A DNA stretch of 64,000 nt from Cyclonatronum proteinivorum (GTDB lineage: Bacteria; Bacteroidota; Rhodothermia; Balneolales; Cyclonatronaceae): positions 3,740,501 to 3,804,500 of the forward strand of contig NZ_CP027806.1 in assembly GCF_003353065.1 (NCBI RefSeq), read 5' to 3'. Position numbers and translations under genes: made by a program. The notes below the pieces were generated by a model. The model searched no databases, was not told the DNA's origin, and saw only the letters and a list, made by a program, of their open reading frames with translations. Below, piece after piece: positions 26,006-37,000 of this stretch (its first letter is position 1; each line of letters starts with the position of its first letter).

Positions 26006-27142
26006 ATGAAAACATTTAGAATTAAACCCTATCTAATAGTAATAATAGTATTCACGTTGTTGAATGGTTGTGGAGTTTTTGGAACGGATGATGACCGAGT
26101 AGTGTGCAATTCTGATTTTGTATGCACCAATGCCATTTCCGCCGACTGGACTTATCTGGGCCTAGGAGACGAAGCTGTTCAAACCATCGCCATTAATCCC
26201 TGCAATAGTGCACATATCCTGGCTGGTACGGCTCAGAGTTTTAGCTCTGGCATTCAGGGTAAAATATTCCTAAGTACAGATTGCGGAGAGAACTGGGAGC
26301 AGGTTTGGGAAGGTGGTTCGGTCAGTGATCTGGTCTTTGACCCGAAAAATCCAAACTATGTATATGCCAGCCCCCATGGAATGATCCGAAGTATGGATGG
26401 AGGAAAAACCTGGAGTATTATTGATAACGGATTGGATCCTCATTTGAGTTTTACTCAGCGGGTATTTTCTATTGCAATTGATCCTGAGGATACGCGACGT
26501 GTCTATGCTGCGATTGGTGGCTTTGGCACAGGTTGGTTATTTTATTCAGATAACCGGGGTCATGCGTGGACTCCTGTACCACATGTAGATGGCTCCGGAA
26601 ATGAAATTGCAGATAACAGATATTTATTAAGTGATCTGCCCGGTCCGATTTTGATCGACCCTGCTAACCCTGATGTATTGTATATCAGCCCATTGGATAT
26701 TCGATTGCTGTTGAAGAGTGAAGACCGGGGAATGAGTTGGAATCTGCTATTGAAGGAAGATAATGCCGAAATTTATCCGATAGTATTTAGCCCTGATTAT
26801 ACTTCTATTTATGCACTTGTTAGAAGTCATAGTGGATTGGCAGAAGGTGGATTGTTTGAATATAATCTCCAAGACGGTGAGACTCAACTTCATCCGGTTA
26901 CTCATGACATAGATGAAAAGCCACAAGCATTAGAGGTATTTAAAGCTATTAATGAATTAATCGTAGCAACAGAAAATGGCATTTATTACAGAGAAAACGG
27001 TGAGTGGCATGTTTACACCGGCGAATATATTACCGGTTATCCAAATGCCTTAAAATCACATCATAATTTAATCTATTCGGGAATAATGCCAAATAACGAA
27101 TTCCGAAGTAATGGAGGCATTTATGTAAGATTTCATAAATAA
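26006..27142 (+). CDS. Lipoprotein with BNR/Asp-box beta-propeller (module 2)
   Basis: 378 residues. The signal ends in a lipobox (FTLLNGC, Cys 22), so it should be a lipid-anchored envelope protein. The body has repeated Asp-box motifs: LSTDCGENWEQVWEGG, RSMDGGKTWSIID, YSDNRGHAWTPV and KSEDRGMSWNLL, separated by IAINP/VFDPKNP/IAIDPEDT/ILIDPANP strands. This is the sortilin/Vps10- or sialidase-type propeller fold. No catalytic residues for a glycosidase are evident, so a binding role is more likely. It is 117 bp upstream of the module 2 peptidase remnant and is paralogous to the module 3 lipoprotein (STDCGENWEQVWEGG is identical). Confidence 0.8.
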   Translation: MKTFRIKPYLIVIIVFTLLNGCGVFGTDDDRVVCNSDFVCTNAISADWTYLGLGDEAVQTIAINPCNSAHILAGTAQSFSSGIQGKIFLSTDCGENWEQVWEGGSVSDLVFDPKNPNYVYASPHGMIRSMDGGKTWSIIDNGLDPHLSFTQRVFSIAIDPEDTRRVYAAIGGFGTGWLFYSDNRGHAWTPVPHVDGSGNEIADNRYLLSDLPGPILIDPANPDVLYISPLDIRLLLKSEDRGMSWNLLLKEDNAEIYPIVFSPDYTSIYALVRSHSGLAEGGLFEYNLQDGETQLHPVTHDIDEKPQALEVFKAINELIVATENGIYYRENGEWHVYTGEYITGYPNALKSHHNLIYSGIMPNNEFRSNGGIYVRFHK

Positions 27143-27149
27143 AAAAAAG

Positions 27150-27227
27150 AAACGCCCACCGGGCACATAAACCGAACCATTCTCCTGCAAGAGATATAAA
27201 ACGGCGATTGCGCTTCGGGGGCGTTTT
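27150..27227 (+). terminator. Long hairpin between lipoprotein and peptidase (terminator or attenuator)
   Basis: AAACGCCC at 27150-27157 can pair with GGGCGTTT at 27219-27226, leaving a 60-base loop; TTTTG follows. It recalls the CGCCCCC/GGGGGCG outer arms seen upstream of the lipoprotein genes. It may limit read-through into the peptidase gene. Confidence 0.4.
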
Positions 27228-27259
27228 GTGTCTATAACACAAAAAAAAAGGTACGAAAA

Positions 27260-28988
27260 ATGAAACAATACATATATATCAAATCACTGATCCTGTTATC
27301 AGGACTCTTAATGTTGATGAATGCTGATCTTTCGGCACAAAGCTATCTTAGTGAACGCTTTAAAGATGTGGAAAATGTTCGGGTATCTATCTGGAATGGA
27401 AAAGAGGTTGCCCATAAAGAACAAAAAATTCATATTAAGTTGAGGGAAGGTGTCGGCCTGGAATCCGTGCTTGGGCAGTCGCTGCTATCGGCAGACGAAA
27501 AAAGTCCACCTAATGTTCTGGGGTGGAGCGTTCTGCGCTTGGATAGCTCAGCTGACCTGATGGACGCGATACAGCTGTTAAGAACTTATCCGGATGTACT
27601 GGAAGCCGAACCCTTGCTCGTCGGAGAAACCGGCAATCTTCCGAATGACCCGGATTTGTACCGACAATGGGCACTGCGAAATACCGGTCAGGCACCAACC
27701 AACGGTACACCCGGAGCTGATATTTCCGCTCAACTTGCATGGAATATCACCACCGGTAGCGAAGATGTGGTTGTTGCCGTACTTGACACGGGGATTCCTT
27801 TGGTTCAACATACCACAACCCTATCACATCCTGATTTGCAAAATACAAATCGCATTATTTTGGGTCCAAACTTCAGTGATTCACCAGGAAATGTGCGTGA
27901 TGAAAACGGACATGGAACCCATGTTGCGGGCATCGTTGGTGCAGAAACCAACAACAGTACCGGAATTGCGGGTACAACTTGGGAATGAAAAATACTAGTC
28001 ATTCAAACTAACCAGGATAATGGTTTTTATACCCTTTCTGCATTTCAAAACAGCGTAATATATGCTTCTGATTATGCTGTTTCAACGGGTAAACGGGTGG
28101 TGATTAATTTCAGCTCTGGTGGTGGAGCCGTCTCAAGGTTATATTGATGCAATAAACTACGCGGCAGCTAGGAATGTGCTTATTGTTTCGCCTTCAGGTA
28201 ATATGAAAGACCATCCCCAACATGGTAATCAATATAATTATGTTTTTTACCCTGCTGCATACTCAGCCACTTATAATAATGTTATTGCCGTTGGTGGTAC
28301 AGATCAAAACGATGGGAGTTCAAGTTTCGCAAGTATAGGAAGCGAATTAAATTTAGTTGCACCAGCTGGTTATAACAGAATCGCAGGAGATGTCCGGAAT
28401 ATCTATTCCACCATGCCGAATTATCAAGTTGCAATGAATGGATTTCCTTAGTATTTATCACAGAATTATGACTATGCTTCAGGTACTTCTATGGCGGCTC
28501 CCCATGTTTCTGCTGTTGCTGCTTTAATGCTCTCGGTCAACCCATCTCTCACACCGGCTCAAGTTCGCACCATCCTGCAAAACACAGCCGATTGGAAACC
28601 GCACATGAATTCCAACGAATACGGTCACGGCCGCCTCAACGCCTATTCCGCGGTCAAGCATGCTTTACCGCTGCAGTTAGAAGATCACACCTTCACCTCA
28701 TTTTCTTATCCGCCGGCAGTTACCCTGACCGGGTCGGCCCATATATTTGGTAGCAGTACAGCTGAATCCGGGCTAACAATAACCATACCTACCGGTAAGG
28801 TGGCCGTACTCGACGGCAGCCTTAGCCGCACCGGCAGCAACCATGCCACTATGGTAATAGAAGGCACCCTAATTATGGATGAAGACGCGGTTTTGGATGG
28901 TTTTACGATAGAAATAGGGGAGCAGGGTTTTTTACTAATGCGCGATAATACCGCTATCAACGGACAGGGTGGATCACTTGCAGGATAA
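27260..28988 (+). pseudogene. S8 subtilisin-like peptidase 2, decayed
   Basis: The N-terminus is intact: signal peptide ending near LSAQ, a prodomain (VAHKEQKIHIKLREGVG), VVVAVLDTGIP (Asp about 176) and ENGHGTHVAGIVG (His about 218). An in-frame TGA at 27986-27988 follows WE where WEWKILVIQ would continue. A frameshift lies near 28125 (SSGGG to EPSQGYIDAINYAA). A TAG at 28449-28451 precedes the serine motif ASGTSMAAPHVSA. The gene then runs through a few beta-helix repeats (SLSRTGSNHATMVIEGTL) and stops at 28986-28988, without a complete stalk or a sorting domain. With three lesions plus truncation it is a pseudogene. Confidence 0.88.
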
Positions 28989-29675
28989 TTTAGAATGAAG
29001 AATGCAAAAATTAAGGATGAGATACACAGCGTCATGAAAAGTTGAGTGTAAATTCGTGCACAGCCGCCGAACTAAAACAAAGACGAATTGGCTATGTATT
29101 GCGGGTTGAGAATTCCCGATAGAATGTACCCCCACAGAAATCCGGCAACCGGTGTTAACCAACACAAAGATTTACATTTGGGGAGGGGCATAACGGTTGA
29201 ATTTTACAATTAACACCCCTTTATTAAATATGTTAATTTGTATGAAGAGGCCGGTTCAGGTTTTCCGGCTGTAAAGGCTTTGCCGGGCAAACGCGGCTTT
29301 TTAATCTGCAAACAGCCCCCTGAAGCTTAAATTGCCTGATTCAGGTAATTCGGAATTGTCATCTGCTTACTCACACTTAATTTTATCCCCACTCCTGCCT
29401 TACCGCTTAATTGAGAGAATCTGCCGGACAGACAGTTTTTAGGGTTACCGTTTTTTTTGAAACAACATCACAGGTCTTTTCCGGCTATAATAAATCTACA
29501 CTCCCGGAACTGTTAATGCATGTATATCTTACATCATGGCTTTCAAAGCCCTAAACAGCACGCCGCTTTATCATAACTACGTGTAAATTTTCATTTTCCT
29601 GCAACAAAATGAAGAAACACAGACTAACATCTATTTTTGGATTCCAAATTCATAAAATCATTTAAAATCAACTAA
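28989..29675 (+). repeat. 687-bp gap with a degenerate cassette remnant
   Basis: 29168-29300 keeps a diverged cassette core: TTTACATTTGGGGAGGGGC where the others have the AT block and G tract, TTGAATTTTACAATTAACACC, CCTTTATTAAATATGTTAAT, TATGAAGAGGCCGGTTCAGG and TTTTCCGGC. The G tract is broken (GGGGAGGGG), and the bcp fragment and C tract are absent. The rest of 28989-29675 has no gene. This is the oldest-looking boundary in the array. Confidence 0.6.
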
Positions 29676-30779
29676 ATGCGAAAATTTCAATTAGCATCTT
29701 TATGCGTTTTGCCACTTTTTCTTGCAGGGTGCGGGATATTTGGTTCAGACAATAGCCGGGCAATTCCTTCAGATCCGGATTTTGTCTGCACAAACTCTGA
29801 ACCCGGAACCTGGAGTTACCTGGGCATACCGGGAGAAATGATTTTATCGATAGCCATTAATCCGCATAATGCCGGCCATATTCTGGTTGGAACCTCCGGC
29901 AGCTTTAGCGACGGCTCGCAGGGTAAAATATTTATGAGTACCGATTGCGGGGAAAACTGGGAGCAAGTTTGGGAAGGCGGTAATATTCTGGAAATACATT
30001 TTAATCCAAAATCCCCCAATGAGGTCTTCGCGAACCCCCACGGTATGATTCACAGCACCGACTGGGGCCGAAGCTGGTCGGATCGCAGTAACGGCCTCAC
30101 CGAATTTTTGTCGTTTACCTCCGCTGTGACCACCTTCGCCATTGATCATGAACAACCAAACAGACTTTATGCGGGCACACAAGATCTTGGAGGGGGGTTG
30201 GTTTTTTACACGGATAATGCTGGAGGTAATTGGCAGTTAATTCCCGCTCACCAGCAGGAGGGCCCTGGCGTAGATCTTTCAAAAAGCGCTGTATTGTTTA
30301 TTCATACCGACCCGGTAAATCCTGGCCATGTATATGTAGGTAATGGCCCCATCATGCGCAGCACCGACCGCGGAGAATCCTGGGAAATGCTGCGTGAAAC
30401 TGACCCCAACGTAATACAAACGATGGCCTTCAGCGCCGATCATTCAAAAATTTTTGCCATGAACACCTGGCGGGGGTTTTATGAATTCAATATGCCGGAT
30501 GGCCCCTGGGCATTTACTCCCTACCCTGACTCGATGGTGGGTACACACATAAGCAGTATAGTTGATACAGATCTGGTTGATGGTATCCTGCTTGGAACCG
30601 GTAGAGGAGTATTATTAAGGAAAAACAATGAGTATTTCAGTATGGTGGATAACTTGCCCTATACCATTACATCTAAATTAAAACTTAACGGGAATAATTT
30701 ATACGCTGCAGTTAGACCGCAATCAAGCTTTATATCCTCTGAATCAGGAATTTACATTAGAAGGCTAAATCAACCATAA
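29676..30779 (+). CDS. Lipoprotein with BNR/Asp-box beta-propeller (module 3)
   Basis: 367 residues with a lipobox LFLAGC (Cys about 19). Asp-box repeats are MSTDCGENWEQVWEGG, HSTDWGRSWSDRS, YTDNAGGNWQLIP and RSTDRGESWEMLRE. It is clearly paralogous to the module 2 lipoprotein: same length, same GCGIFG after the lipobox, same DFVCTN start and the same repeat order. A ligand-binding or partner-binding surface protein is inferred. The truncated peptidase 3 starts 18 bp downstream, which suggests co-transcription before that gene was lost. Confidence 0.8.
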   Translation: MRKFQLASLCVLPLFLAGCGIFGSDNSRAIPSDPDFVCTNSEPGTWSYLGIPGEMILSIAINPHNAGHILVGTSGSFSDGSQGKIFMSTDCGENWEQVWEGGNILEIHFNPKSPNEVFANPHGMIHSTDWGRSWSDRSNGLTEFLSFTSAVTTFAIDHEQPNRLYAGTQDLGGGLVFYTDNAGGNWQLIPAHQQEGPGVDLSKSAVLFIHTDPVNPGHVYVGNGPIMRSTDRGESWEMLRETDPNVIQTMAFSADHSKIFAMNTWRGFYEFNMPDGPWAFTPYPDSMVGTHISSIVDTDLVDGILLGTGRGVLLRKNNEYFSMVDNLPYTITSKLKLNGNNLYAAVRPQSSFISSESGIYIRRLNQP

Positions 30780-30797
30780 ATAAACTGGAGTAGATAT

Positions 30798-31143
30798 ATG
30801 AAAAAAATCACTACGACTATTAGCCTGATCCTTGTCTTTATTATAAGCAAGAACGTAGTAGCTCAAAACTATCTTGATACATACAGAGCACTTCCAGGAA
30901 TTAACGTTACGAATATAGATGGGATTGATTATGTACACCGTGAACAGAAATTACACGTTAAACTTGGCAGTTTAGACTACCTGCCTGAATTTGAGCGCTA
31001 CCTGGAACCTCTGAGTGCGAGCATTTCACGTTCATTTAACATATAAAATTGGGGTGTTATTAAGCTCCAGGAAAATGCGGATATAAAATTGGCGATAGAG
31101 AGACTCAAGGAGAATCAACTTGTGGAGTTTGCTGAGCCGCTTG
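30798..31143 (+). pseudogene. S8 peptidase 3, N-terminal fragment fused to cassette 3
   Basis: A signal peptide (ILVFIISKNVVAQ) and prodomain (DYVHREQKLHVKLGSLDY, like VAHKEQKIHIKLREG of peptidase 2) run to a TAA at 31044-31046. In the same frame the sequence continues WGVIKLQENADIKLAIERLK, then NQLVEFAEPLV, a normal end of an S8 prodomain. At about 31143 it changes abruptly into the bcp fragment of cassette 3, within GGTTGCTTTCGTGGGCGAGG. The whole catalytic domain is missing, so this is a deletion junction. Confidence 0.85.
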
Positions 31144-31144
31144 T

Positions 31145-31745
31145 GGTTGCTTTCGTGGGCGAGGCGGATGCGGCGGTCGGGGCCGATCAGGAAGGTCACG
31201 CGGCGGGTCAGCAGCCCGAAGAGGGTGCAGCCCCAGGCCCGGTGCACGGCGCCATCGGTATCGGAGACAAAGATCAACCGGCAACCGACCACCAACCAAC
31301 GCCTGACAGAACCCCAACTCCGCGCCCTGCCAAAAACCCATTTTTTTACAGGGCTACAACTCATGCTCAGCCGTAGGGATCACTTGAAAGACATCGTTAA
31401 GGGCAGCCTGTCCCCTGCATCACAACACCAGGATAGCCATGTTAAATTATATTAAAACTAAATGGGGGGGGGTAACCCGATTGACTTTTACAACTGCTGC
31501 CCTTTTATTAAAAATGTTAATTCGTATGAAGAGGCCGGTCACAGTATTTCCGGCCGGAATACTTTGCCAAAACTTCTGAAAATGGGAGTTGAGCGCAAAT
31601 GAACGATGGGTCAGCCTTAAACCGGCTCCATACCCTGTATTTATCAGACCCCAATATACCCCCCCTAACCAGCTTACCCGGAGTTATTCAACTTATTTAG
31701 ATTAGGGCGGAAGCGATTATACTGTCTTTTGATGTCCTAAATGTG
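31145..31745 (+). repeat. Array cassette copy 3 (G9 tract)
   Basis: It begins inside the bcp fragment (31145-31268), because the left part was lost in the junction with peptidase 3. It then has the common order with a G9 tract (31464-31472), TTGACT 8 bp later, the GGCCGG-type hairpin with CCGGCC, a C7 tract near 31660 and GGGCGGAAGCGATTATACT ending at 31723. It diverges from copies 2 and 4 after TAAATGTGGTAT. The following 31746-32018 (273 bp) is AT-rich and shows no gene or hairpin of note. Confidence 0.82.
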
Positions 31746-32018
31746 GTATTGAATACATTGCTGAATTTATCCGATTTATTCAAAAAGTAGAATAAAAATT
31801 GCCTAAAACCAAATCGGTTTACCTCTAGTTATTTTGACAACGGCTATTTTAAGCATGTTTCCAAGGCCTGATAGAAAGTAAAACGGAATAATCCAGATTA
31901 TAAGTTAGTCTTTAATCCATGAAGAAATAAGTCCGGAACATTGTTAAAAAAATGCACTTGTCTAATAGCATGAAAACTCAGTATTGTTTTTCTCTGTTGT
32001 TTACTAATTCTATTAAAT

Positions 32019-32960
32019 ATGTTCAACATTAAATCATATAAATTCTGCATTTTTATCCTCCTCATTTTACTCATGATGGTAGCTATAAACAGTTGCAATG
32101 TTACCGATCCTCCCATACCTGAACCGGGAATTATTGAAGTTCCTACAGACGAACTCCCGGCGTGGTCGCCTGATGGGAAATATATTGCCTTTAACCACTT
32201 TAATCCCCATGCCGATGAAAACACCCACCCCTTCGGTCTTTATTTATTAAACCTGGAAACGGGTGAACGAACCTTAATAATTGAAGGGATTGCGCTTAGC
32301 CCCGATTGGAGTCCGGATGGTGAATGGATTGCGTTTAATAGCGGTGATATCTTTAAAATCCGTTCGGATGGAAGTGAATTAACACGGCTCACCGGGCAGG
32401 GAATGTCATTTTTGCCGAGATGGTCACCGGACGGGAATACGATTTCTTATGGTAGGTCTGGGAGTCAAGATGTTGTAGGGATCTGGTTTTTCCATCTGCC
32501 TGACTCAACATACCAGAGATTTGGATATGGTGCTTCGCCTGCCGTCTGGTCTCCCGATGGTACGCATATTGTTTATAGTGCTCTTGATCAGTTTGAAGAC
32601 CCGGTTAGTGCACGAGGGCAGATTTGGGTTGCGGATACGGCCAATGCGGTAAATACCCAGTTAACAACCAACAAATATCGAAACCGGAATGCTTCGTGGA
32701 GCCCTGATGGGAATTGGATTGCTTGGCCATCGCATAAAGGTGGCCGTTCGTTCGGTTTGAATATTATGCAAGCTGATGGAAGTAATCAGGAAGAAATTTT
32801 TGCAATTGAGTTAAATAATCAATTGAGTTATGAAAATGGGTCATCATGGTCACCGGATTCAGAGCGTATCGTGTTCAGCAAACCCAACTCAGACGAAAGC
32901 AAAATCGTGTTATGGATCATTAATAGCGATGGGAGCGGCCTTGAACAACTAACCTTTTAA
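32019..32960 (+). CDS. Lipoprotein with WD40-like PD40 (TolB-type) propeller, first of a tandem pair
   Basis: 313 residues. The signal ends in a lipobox AINSC (Cys about 26). Six or so PD40 repeats are visible by their WSPDG cores: PAWSPDGKYIAFNH, PDWSPDGEWIAFNSGD, PRWSPDGNTISYG, AVWSPDGTHIVYS, ASWSPDGNWIAWPS and SSWSPDSERIVFSKP, ending in GSGLEQLTF. This is the TolB-type beta-propeller, a protein-protein or protein-glycan binding scaffold. The next gene, 11 bp downstream, is a close paralogue. A role with the module 4 peptidase is inferred only from position. Confidence 0.85.
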   Translation: MFNIKSYKFCIFILLILLMMVAINSCNVTDPPIPEPGIIEVPTDELPAWSPDGKYIAFNHFNPHADENTHPFGLYLLNLETGERTLIIEGIALSPDWSPDGEWIAFNSGDIFKIRSDGSELTRLTGQGMSFLPRWSPDGNTISYGRSGSQDVVGIWFFHLPDSTYQRFGYGASPAVWSPDGTHIVYSALDQFEDPVSARGQIWVADTANAVNTQLTTNKYRNRNASWSPDGNWIAWPSHKGGRSFGLNIMQADGSNQEEIFAIELNNQLSYENGSSWSPDSERIVFSKPNSDESKIVLWIINSDGSGLEQLTF

Positions 32961-32971
32961 AACCCAAACAA

Positions 32972-33907
32972 ATGTTTTATTTAAAATTACGTAAGAATTA
33001 CATACGTTCTTTATTTTCTTTATTTATGGTTACAAGCTTTATAGGTTGCAATTTAACAGATACCTATGAACTTGATCCTGAAGTAGTATCGGTCCCGGCA
33101 GACGAGCACCCAGCATGGTCGCCTGATGGCAGGTATATTGCATTCAATCACATCAATCCCGCTGCTGATGAAAATACCAGTTCAAGAGGTCTTTATTTAC
33201 TGAACCTTGAAAATGGAGAACGCAGACTGATAATCGAAGGCTCGGCCCGCAACCCCGACTGGAGCCCCGATGGAGAATGGATAATATTTAACAGCGGTGA
33301 TATTTTTAAAATCCGGCCGAATGGAACCGAATTAACACGACTAACTGGCCAAGGAATGTCATTTTTTCCCAGATGGTCACCGGACGGGAACACTATTTCG
33401 TATGGGAAGTCCGGAACCGGTTCCGGGCTTTGGTTTTTTCATCTGCCTGATTCAACATACCAACGATTTGGTTTTGGTGCTTCGCCTGCTGACTGGTCTC
33501 CCGATGGTACGCATATTGTTTACAGCGCCCTTGATCAGTTTGAAGACCCGGTTAGTGCACGAGGGCAGATTTGGGTTGCGGATACGGCCAATACGGTAAG
33601 TACCCAGTTAACAACCAACAAATACCGTAACCGGCATGCTTCGTGGAGTCCGGATGGGAATTGGATTACCTGGCCTACAGATAAAGGTGGTCGTTCATCT
33701 GGCTTAAATGTAATGCGAGCAGATGGAAGCGGGCAAAAAGAACTTCTCGCAATTGAGCTTGACAATACGATAAACTTGAGGATAAGGCCATCCTGGTCAC
33801 CGGATTCAGAGCGAATAGTATTTAGCAAACCCAATGCCGATGAAAGCAAAATTGTGTTATGGACCATTAACAGAGATAGGAGCGGTCTGGAACAACTAAC
33901 ATTTTAA
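32972..33907 (+). CDS. Lipoprotein with PD40 propeller, second of a tandem pair
   Basis: 311 residues, lipobox FIGC (Cys about 26), the same WSPDG repeat series and the same C-terminal SGLEQLTF as the preceding gene. The block SPDGTHIVYSALDQFEDP through VSARGQIWVADTAN is identical in both proteins, while the N-terminal repeats differ at many positions; that patchiness suggests gene conversion after duplication. The gene ends directly before two hairpins, 109 bp upstream of the peptidase. Confidence 0.85.
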   Translation: MFYLKLRKNYIRSLFSLFMVTSFIGCNLTDTYELDPEVVSVPADEHPAWSPDGRYIAFNHINPAADENTSSRGLYLLNLENGERRLIIEGSARNPDWSPDGEWIIFNSGDIFKIRPNGTELTRLTGQGMSFFPRWSPDGNTISYGKSGTGSGLWFFHLPDSTYQRFGFGASPADWSPDGTHIVYSALDQFEDPVSARGQIWVADTANTVSTQLTTNKYRNRHASWSPDGNWITWPTDKGGRSSGLNVMRADGSGQKELLAIELDNTINLRIRPSWSPDSERIVFSKPNADESKIVLWTINRDRSGLEQLTF

Positions 33908-33913
33908 AAAACA

Positions 33914-33968
33914 GGGAGGAGACCCTGCGACGGACTCCTCCCCTAATCGCTGTATTCCCGCCGGGAAT
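33914..33968 (+). terminator. Two adjacent hairpins between PD40 lipoproteins and peptidase 4
   Basis: The first is a perfect 8-bp stem, GGGAGGAG (33914-33921) against CTCCTCCC (33935-33942). The second is ATTCCCG/CGGGAAT (33954-33968) with a one-base loop, extendable by flanking GT...AC pairs. No T tract follows the first, so it may act as an RNA-stability or attenuation element rather than a classical terminator. Confidence 0.5.
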
Positions 33969-34015
33969 GCTTTATCGATAATACAGAACACATAACCGAA
34001 ACAGGATATACATCC

Positions 34016-37000
34016 ATGAAAAATAAACTAAAAAATCGACGATTCAGAATATCAGTATGCTGTTGGATACTGTTATTTATGCCATATTGGATTACCAGCT
34101 ATACTTTGGCTCAATCCGTTCAGGCAGATCAGGCAATACCAGGTTTGATTAACGTAAAATTCACCTCCGAAACGTTAGTAGAATCAAAATCAACACTTCA
34201 GTCTGCCAGTATTCTTAATCCTGAAATCCGTAATGTTTTGGAAACACGTGGATTTGAGCGTGGGGAAAGGATATTCCCTTATTTCGAATCCAGTGATACC
34301 TTGTCCGTTTCCAAACGCACAGGAGAACAAGTTGTTTTGCTGGATCTGTCAGGATGGTACACTATCCAGGTGGCTGATACGGTAAATATTAACAGATTGG
34401 CTGGGAATCTTATGGGAATGCCCGGAATTGAAGCGGCATCCCCGGAATATATTTTTGAATTAGATGAGGTGTTCCCGGATGATCCTAATTTTTTATCCAA
34501 TGATCAATGGGGGTTATACAATTTTACCAATCCCGGAAATGATATACATGCCCCACAGGCCTGGGAGTTTAATACCGGCAGAAGTGACGTCACGATAGCG
34601 GTAATAGATGGTGGAATAGACCATAATCATGCTGATCTTGATCCGGGAGATCGCAATCGAATTATTATGGGATTAGATGTTACCACTTTTCCAATACCAA
34701 GTACCAATACTATGGATGATATTCCTGCTGGCTCAGTGGGGGCTGACCATGGTACAGCCGTTGCAGGAATAATCGGCGCGATAACCGATAATGGTCTTCA
34801 GGTGGCCGGGGTAATGTGGGATGTTAAAATATTACCGGTGAAAGTGATCCATTCATCCGGAAATCATTCGATACAGCAAAGTCACTTGGCAAATGGGGTA
34901 TATTTCGCGACAGCACAAGGGGTAGATATAATTAATATGAGCATGAGCTCTGGTGCAAGTTCGTGGTGGCAGTTTACAAATCCATTAACGGAAGCATCAT
35001 TGAACGCTTATAGAAGTGATATACTTTTCATTGGCTCTGCGGGAAATAATAATTCTTCTACCGTTAGATACCCTGCAGGATTTCCCTGGGTGATGGCGAT
35101 TGGTGCTACAGATGAAGATGACATAAAAACAGACGTATCTAATTTCGGTAGCCATTAAGACGTGGTGGCTCCCGGTATTAATTATTATACCACAAGTAGA
35201 AATAATGCTGTAAGATCATTTGGGGGAACATCAGCGGCAGCACCGGTTGTTTCCGGTGTCGCGGGCTTAATTCTTTCTCAAAGCAAAGACCTGGAACTAA
35301 ATCTGTCAAACGATGATATTCGTAATGTGATTCGGTTTACTGCGGATACAGTTGATGGTATGGGTGGCCAGAATTTTACTGACGAATACGGTTACGGCCG
35401 TGTCAACGCCTACGAAGCGCTCAAGTTTATCAGTGAACCTAATGTAGTTGAGCGTGGCTCCGTAACCGGAGGAAGTTCAACCATGTCTATGAACAACCAT
35501 ACACGTACATTTTACAGGGGTATGGGACTATTAGCGACGGGAGAATATTATAACAATAAACAGTACGAAGTAACCGGCTACGTCTCATTCAATGAATACT
35601 TCACAGAACCCCCAGCTGTATGGATTCGTGACAATGACTCAAATGGCTGGAGTAATGACAGCCCGAATATGCAAACTCCCTGGTTTGAGATTACAAACAT
35701 AACCGAAACAGGTTTTAATTATCGAACTTATGTTTATCATATAGGTAGCAATTCTGCCGGCCAATCAATAAATGCATATCATCCGGTTTCGCCATCTAAT
35801 GTAACCATTGAGTACACGGCAATTGGACCGAGTATTCAATCATTTTTGGATTATCATTTTCCTCATACCACCAATGTTGAAACCGGAGTTTATTTAGGAA
35901 GTACAACGATTGCCTCCGGTGTAACAGTAACCATCCCTGAGAACAATATTATGGTCATTGACGGCAGCCTGTCCCGTACAGGCAGCACTAATGCCCATTT
36001 AATTGTCGAGGGTAAGTTGATTGTCGACCAAGGGACAGAGCTGGACGGTATCCGACTTACCATTGCACCTGGTGGAGAGCTGCACACCCGAGCCGGCGTT
36101 ACCATGGATATGCGCAGGGGCAGCATCATTGTGGAGGGCGTGGCTGACTTCTCTGATGGCTTTACCATGCAGCGGGGCAGCTTATTAGTACAACCCGGTG
36201 CCCTTGTTACCATGGTAAGCCCTTATCTTGAAGTCGCAAAAGCACAGGATTTTGGCTTGTCTGCAACCCCTTCCGGTATCATACATTTTCAGGGTAAGGT
36301 AACCCTTAATGGCGGCTTGGCTACCGTAGAAGGGGGTGCTCCCAACCGCTGGCAGGGTATTGTCGTTTCAGGTGAGGATGCAAACGGCAGCTTAATTCAC
36401 GGTTTAACCGTAGAACAGGCTCAATTCGGCCTTTTTGTGTCGGATACCCACATTGCCTTGCAAAACATTGTTGTTGAAGCTGCTACTTTCGATGGTGTTC
36501 TGATTGAAAACAGCCAGATTGATGAAATCAGTAGCGTACTGCTGGCGGAGAACACCCGTCACGGAATACAGGGGAATCAGGCCTACATTGAGTATTTTTT
36601 CAATAACCGTTTCTTTGAAAATGCAAACCATGGTATCAAGCTGGAAAACACTGATATCATAAACAGCTTTCTGAACCGAAGCTGTGCCAATCAGCGCTTT
36701 GGTATTGTTGCAAATTCCGGTACTTATGCTGCCCTCTCCCACGGCGCATACGGTATGAATGAGGGCTTTTCAAGCAGCGATTCCTATCAGATAAGTGTTA
36801 ATGGCGACTCGACTTTTGTAGATGTTTCTGACAGCTGGTGGGGCTTCTACCCTGTTACCTCACTTAATGAAATTGCTGTTTATGGAGATCCCGGGTTTGT
36901 TAGCTGGCAGCCGGTTGAATCAGAAAGTAATCATGAGTGGCAATGTGGATCTGGCGGCGGCGGGGGTATTTATCCCGATAACCTGATGCTTTTGCCCGGT

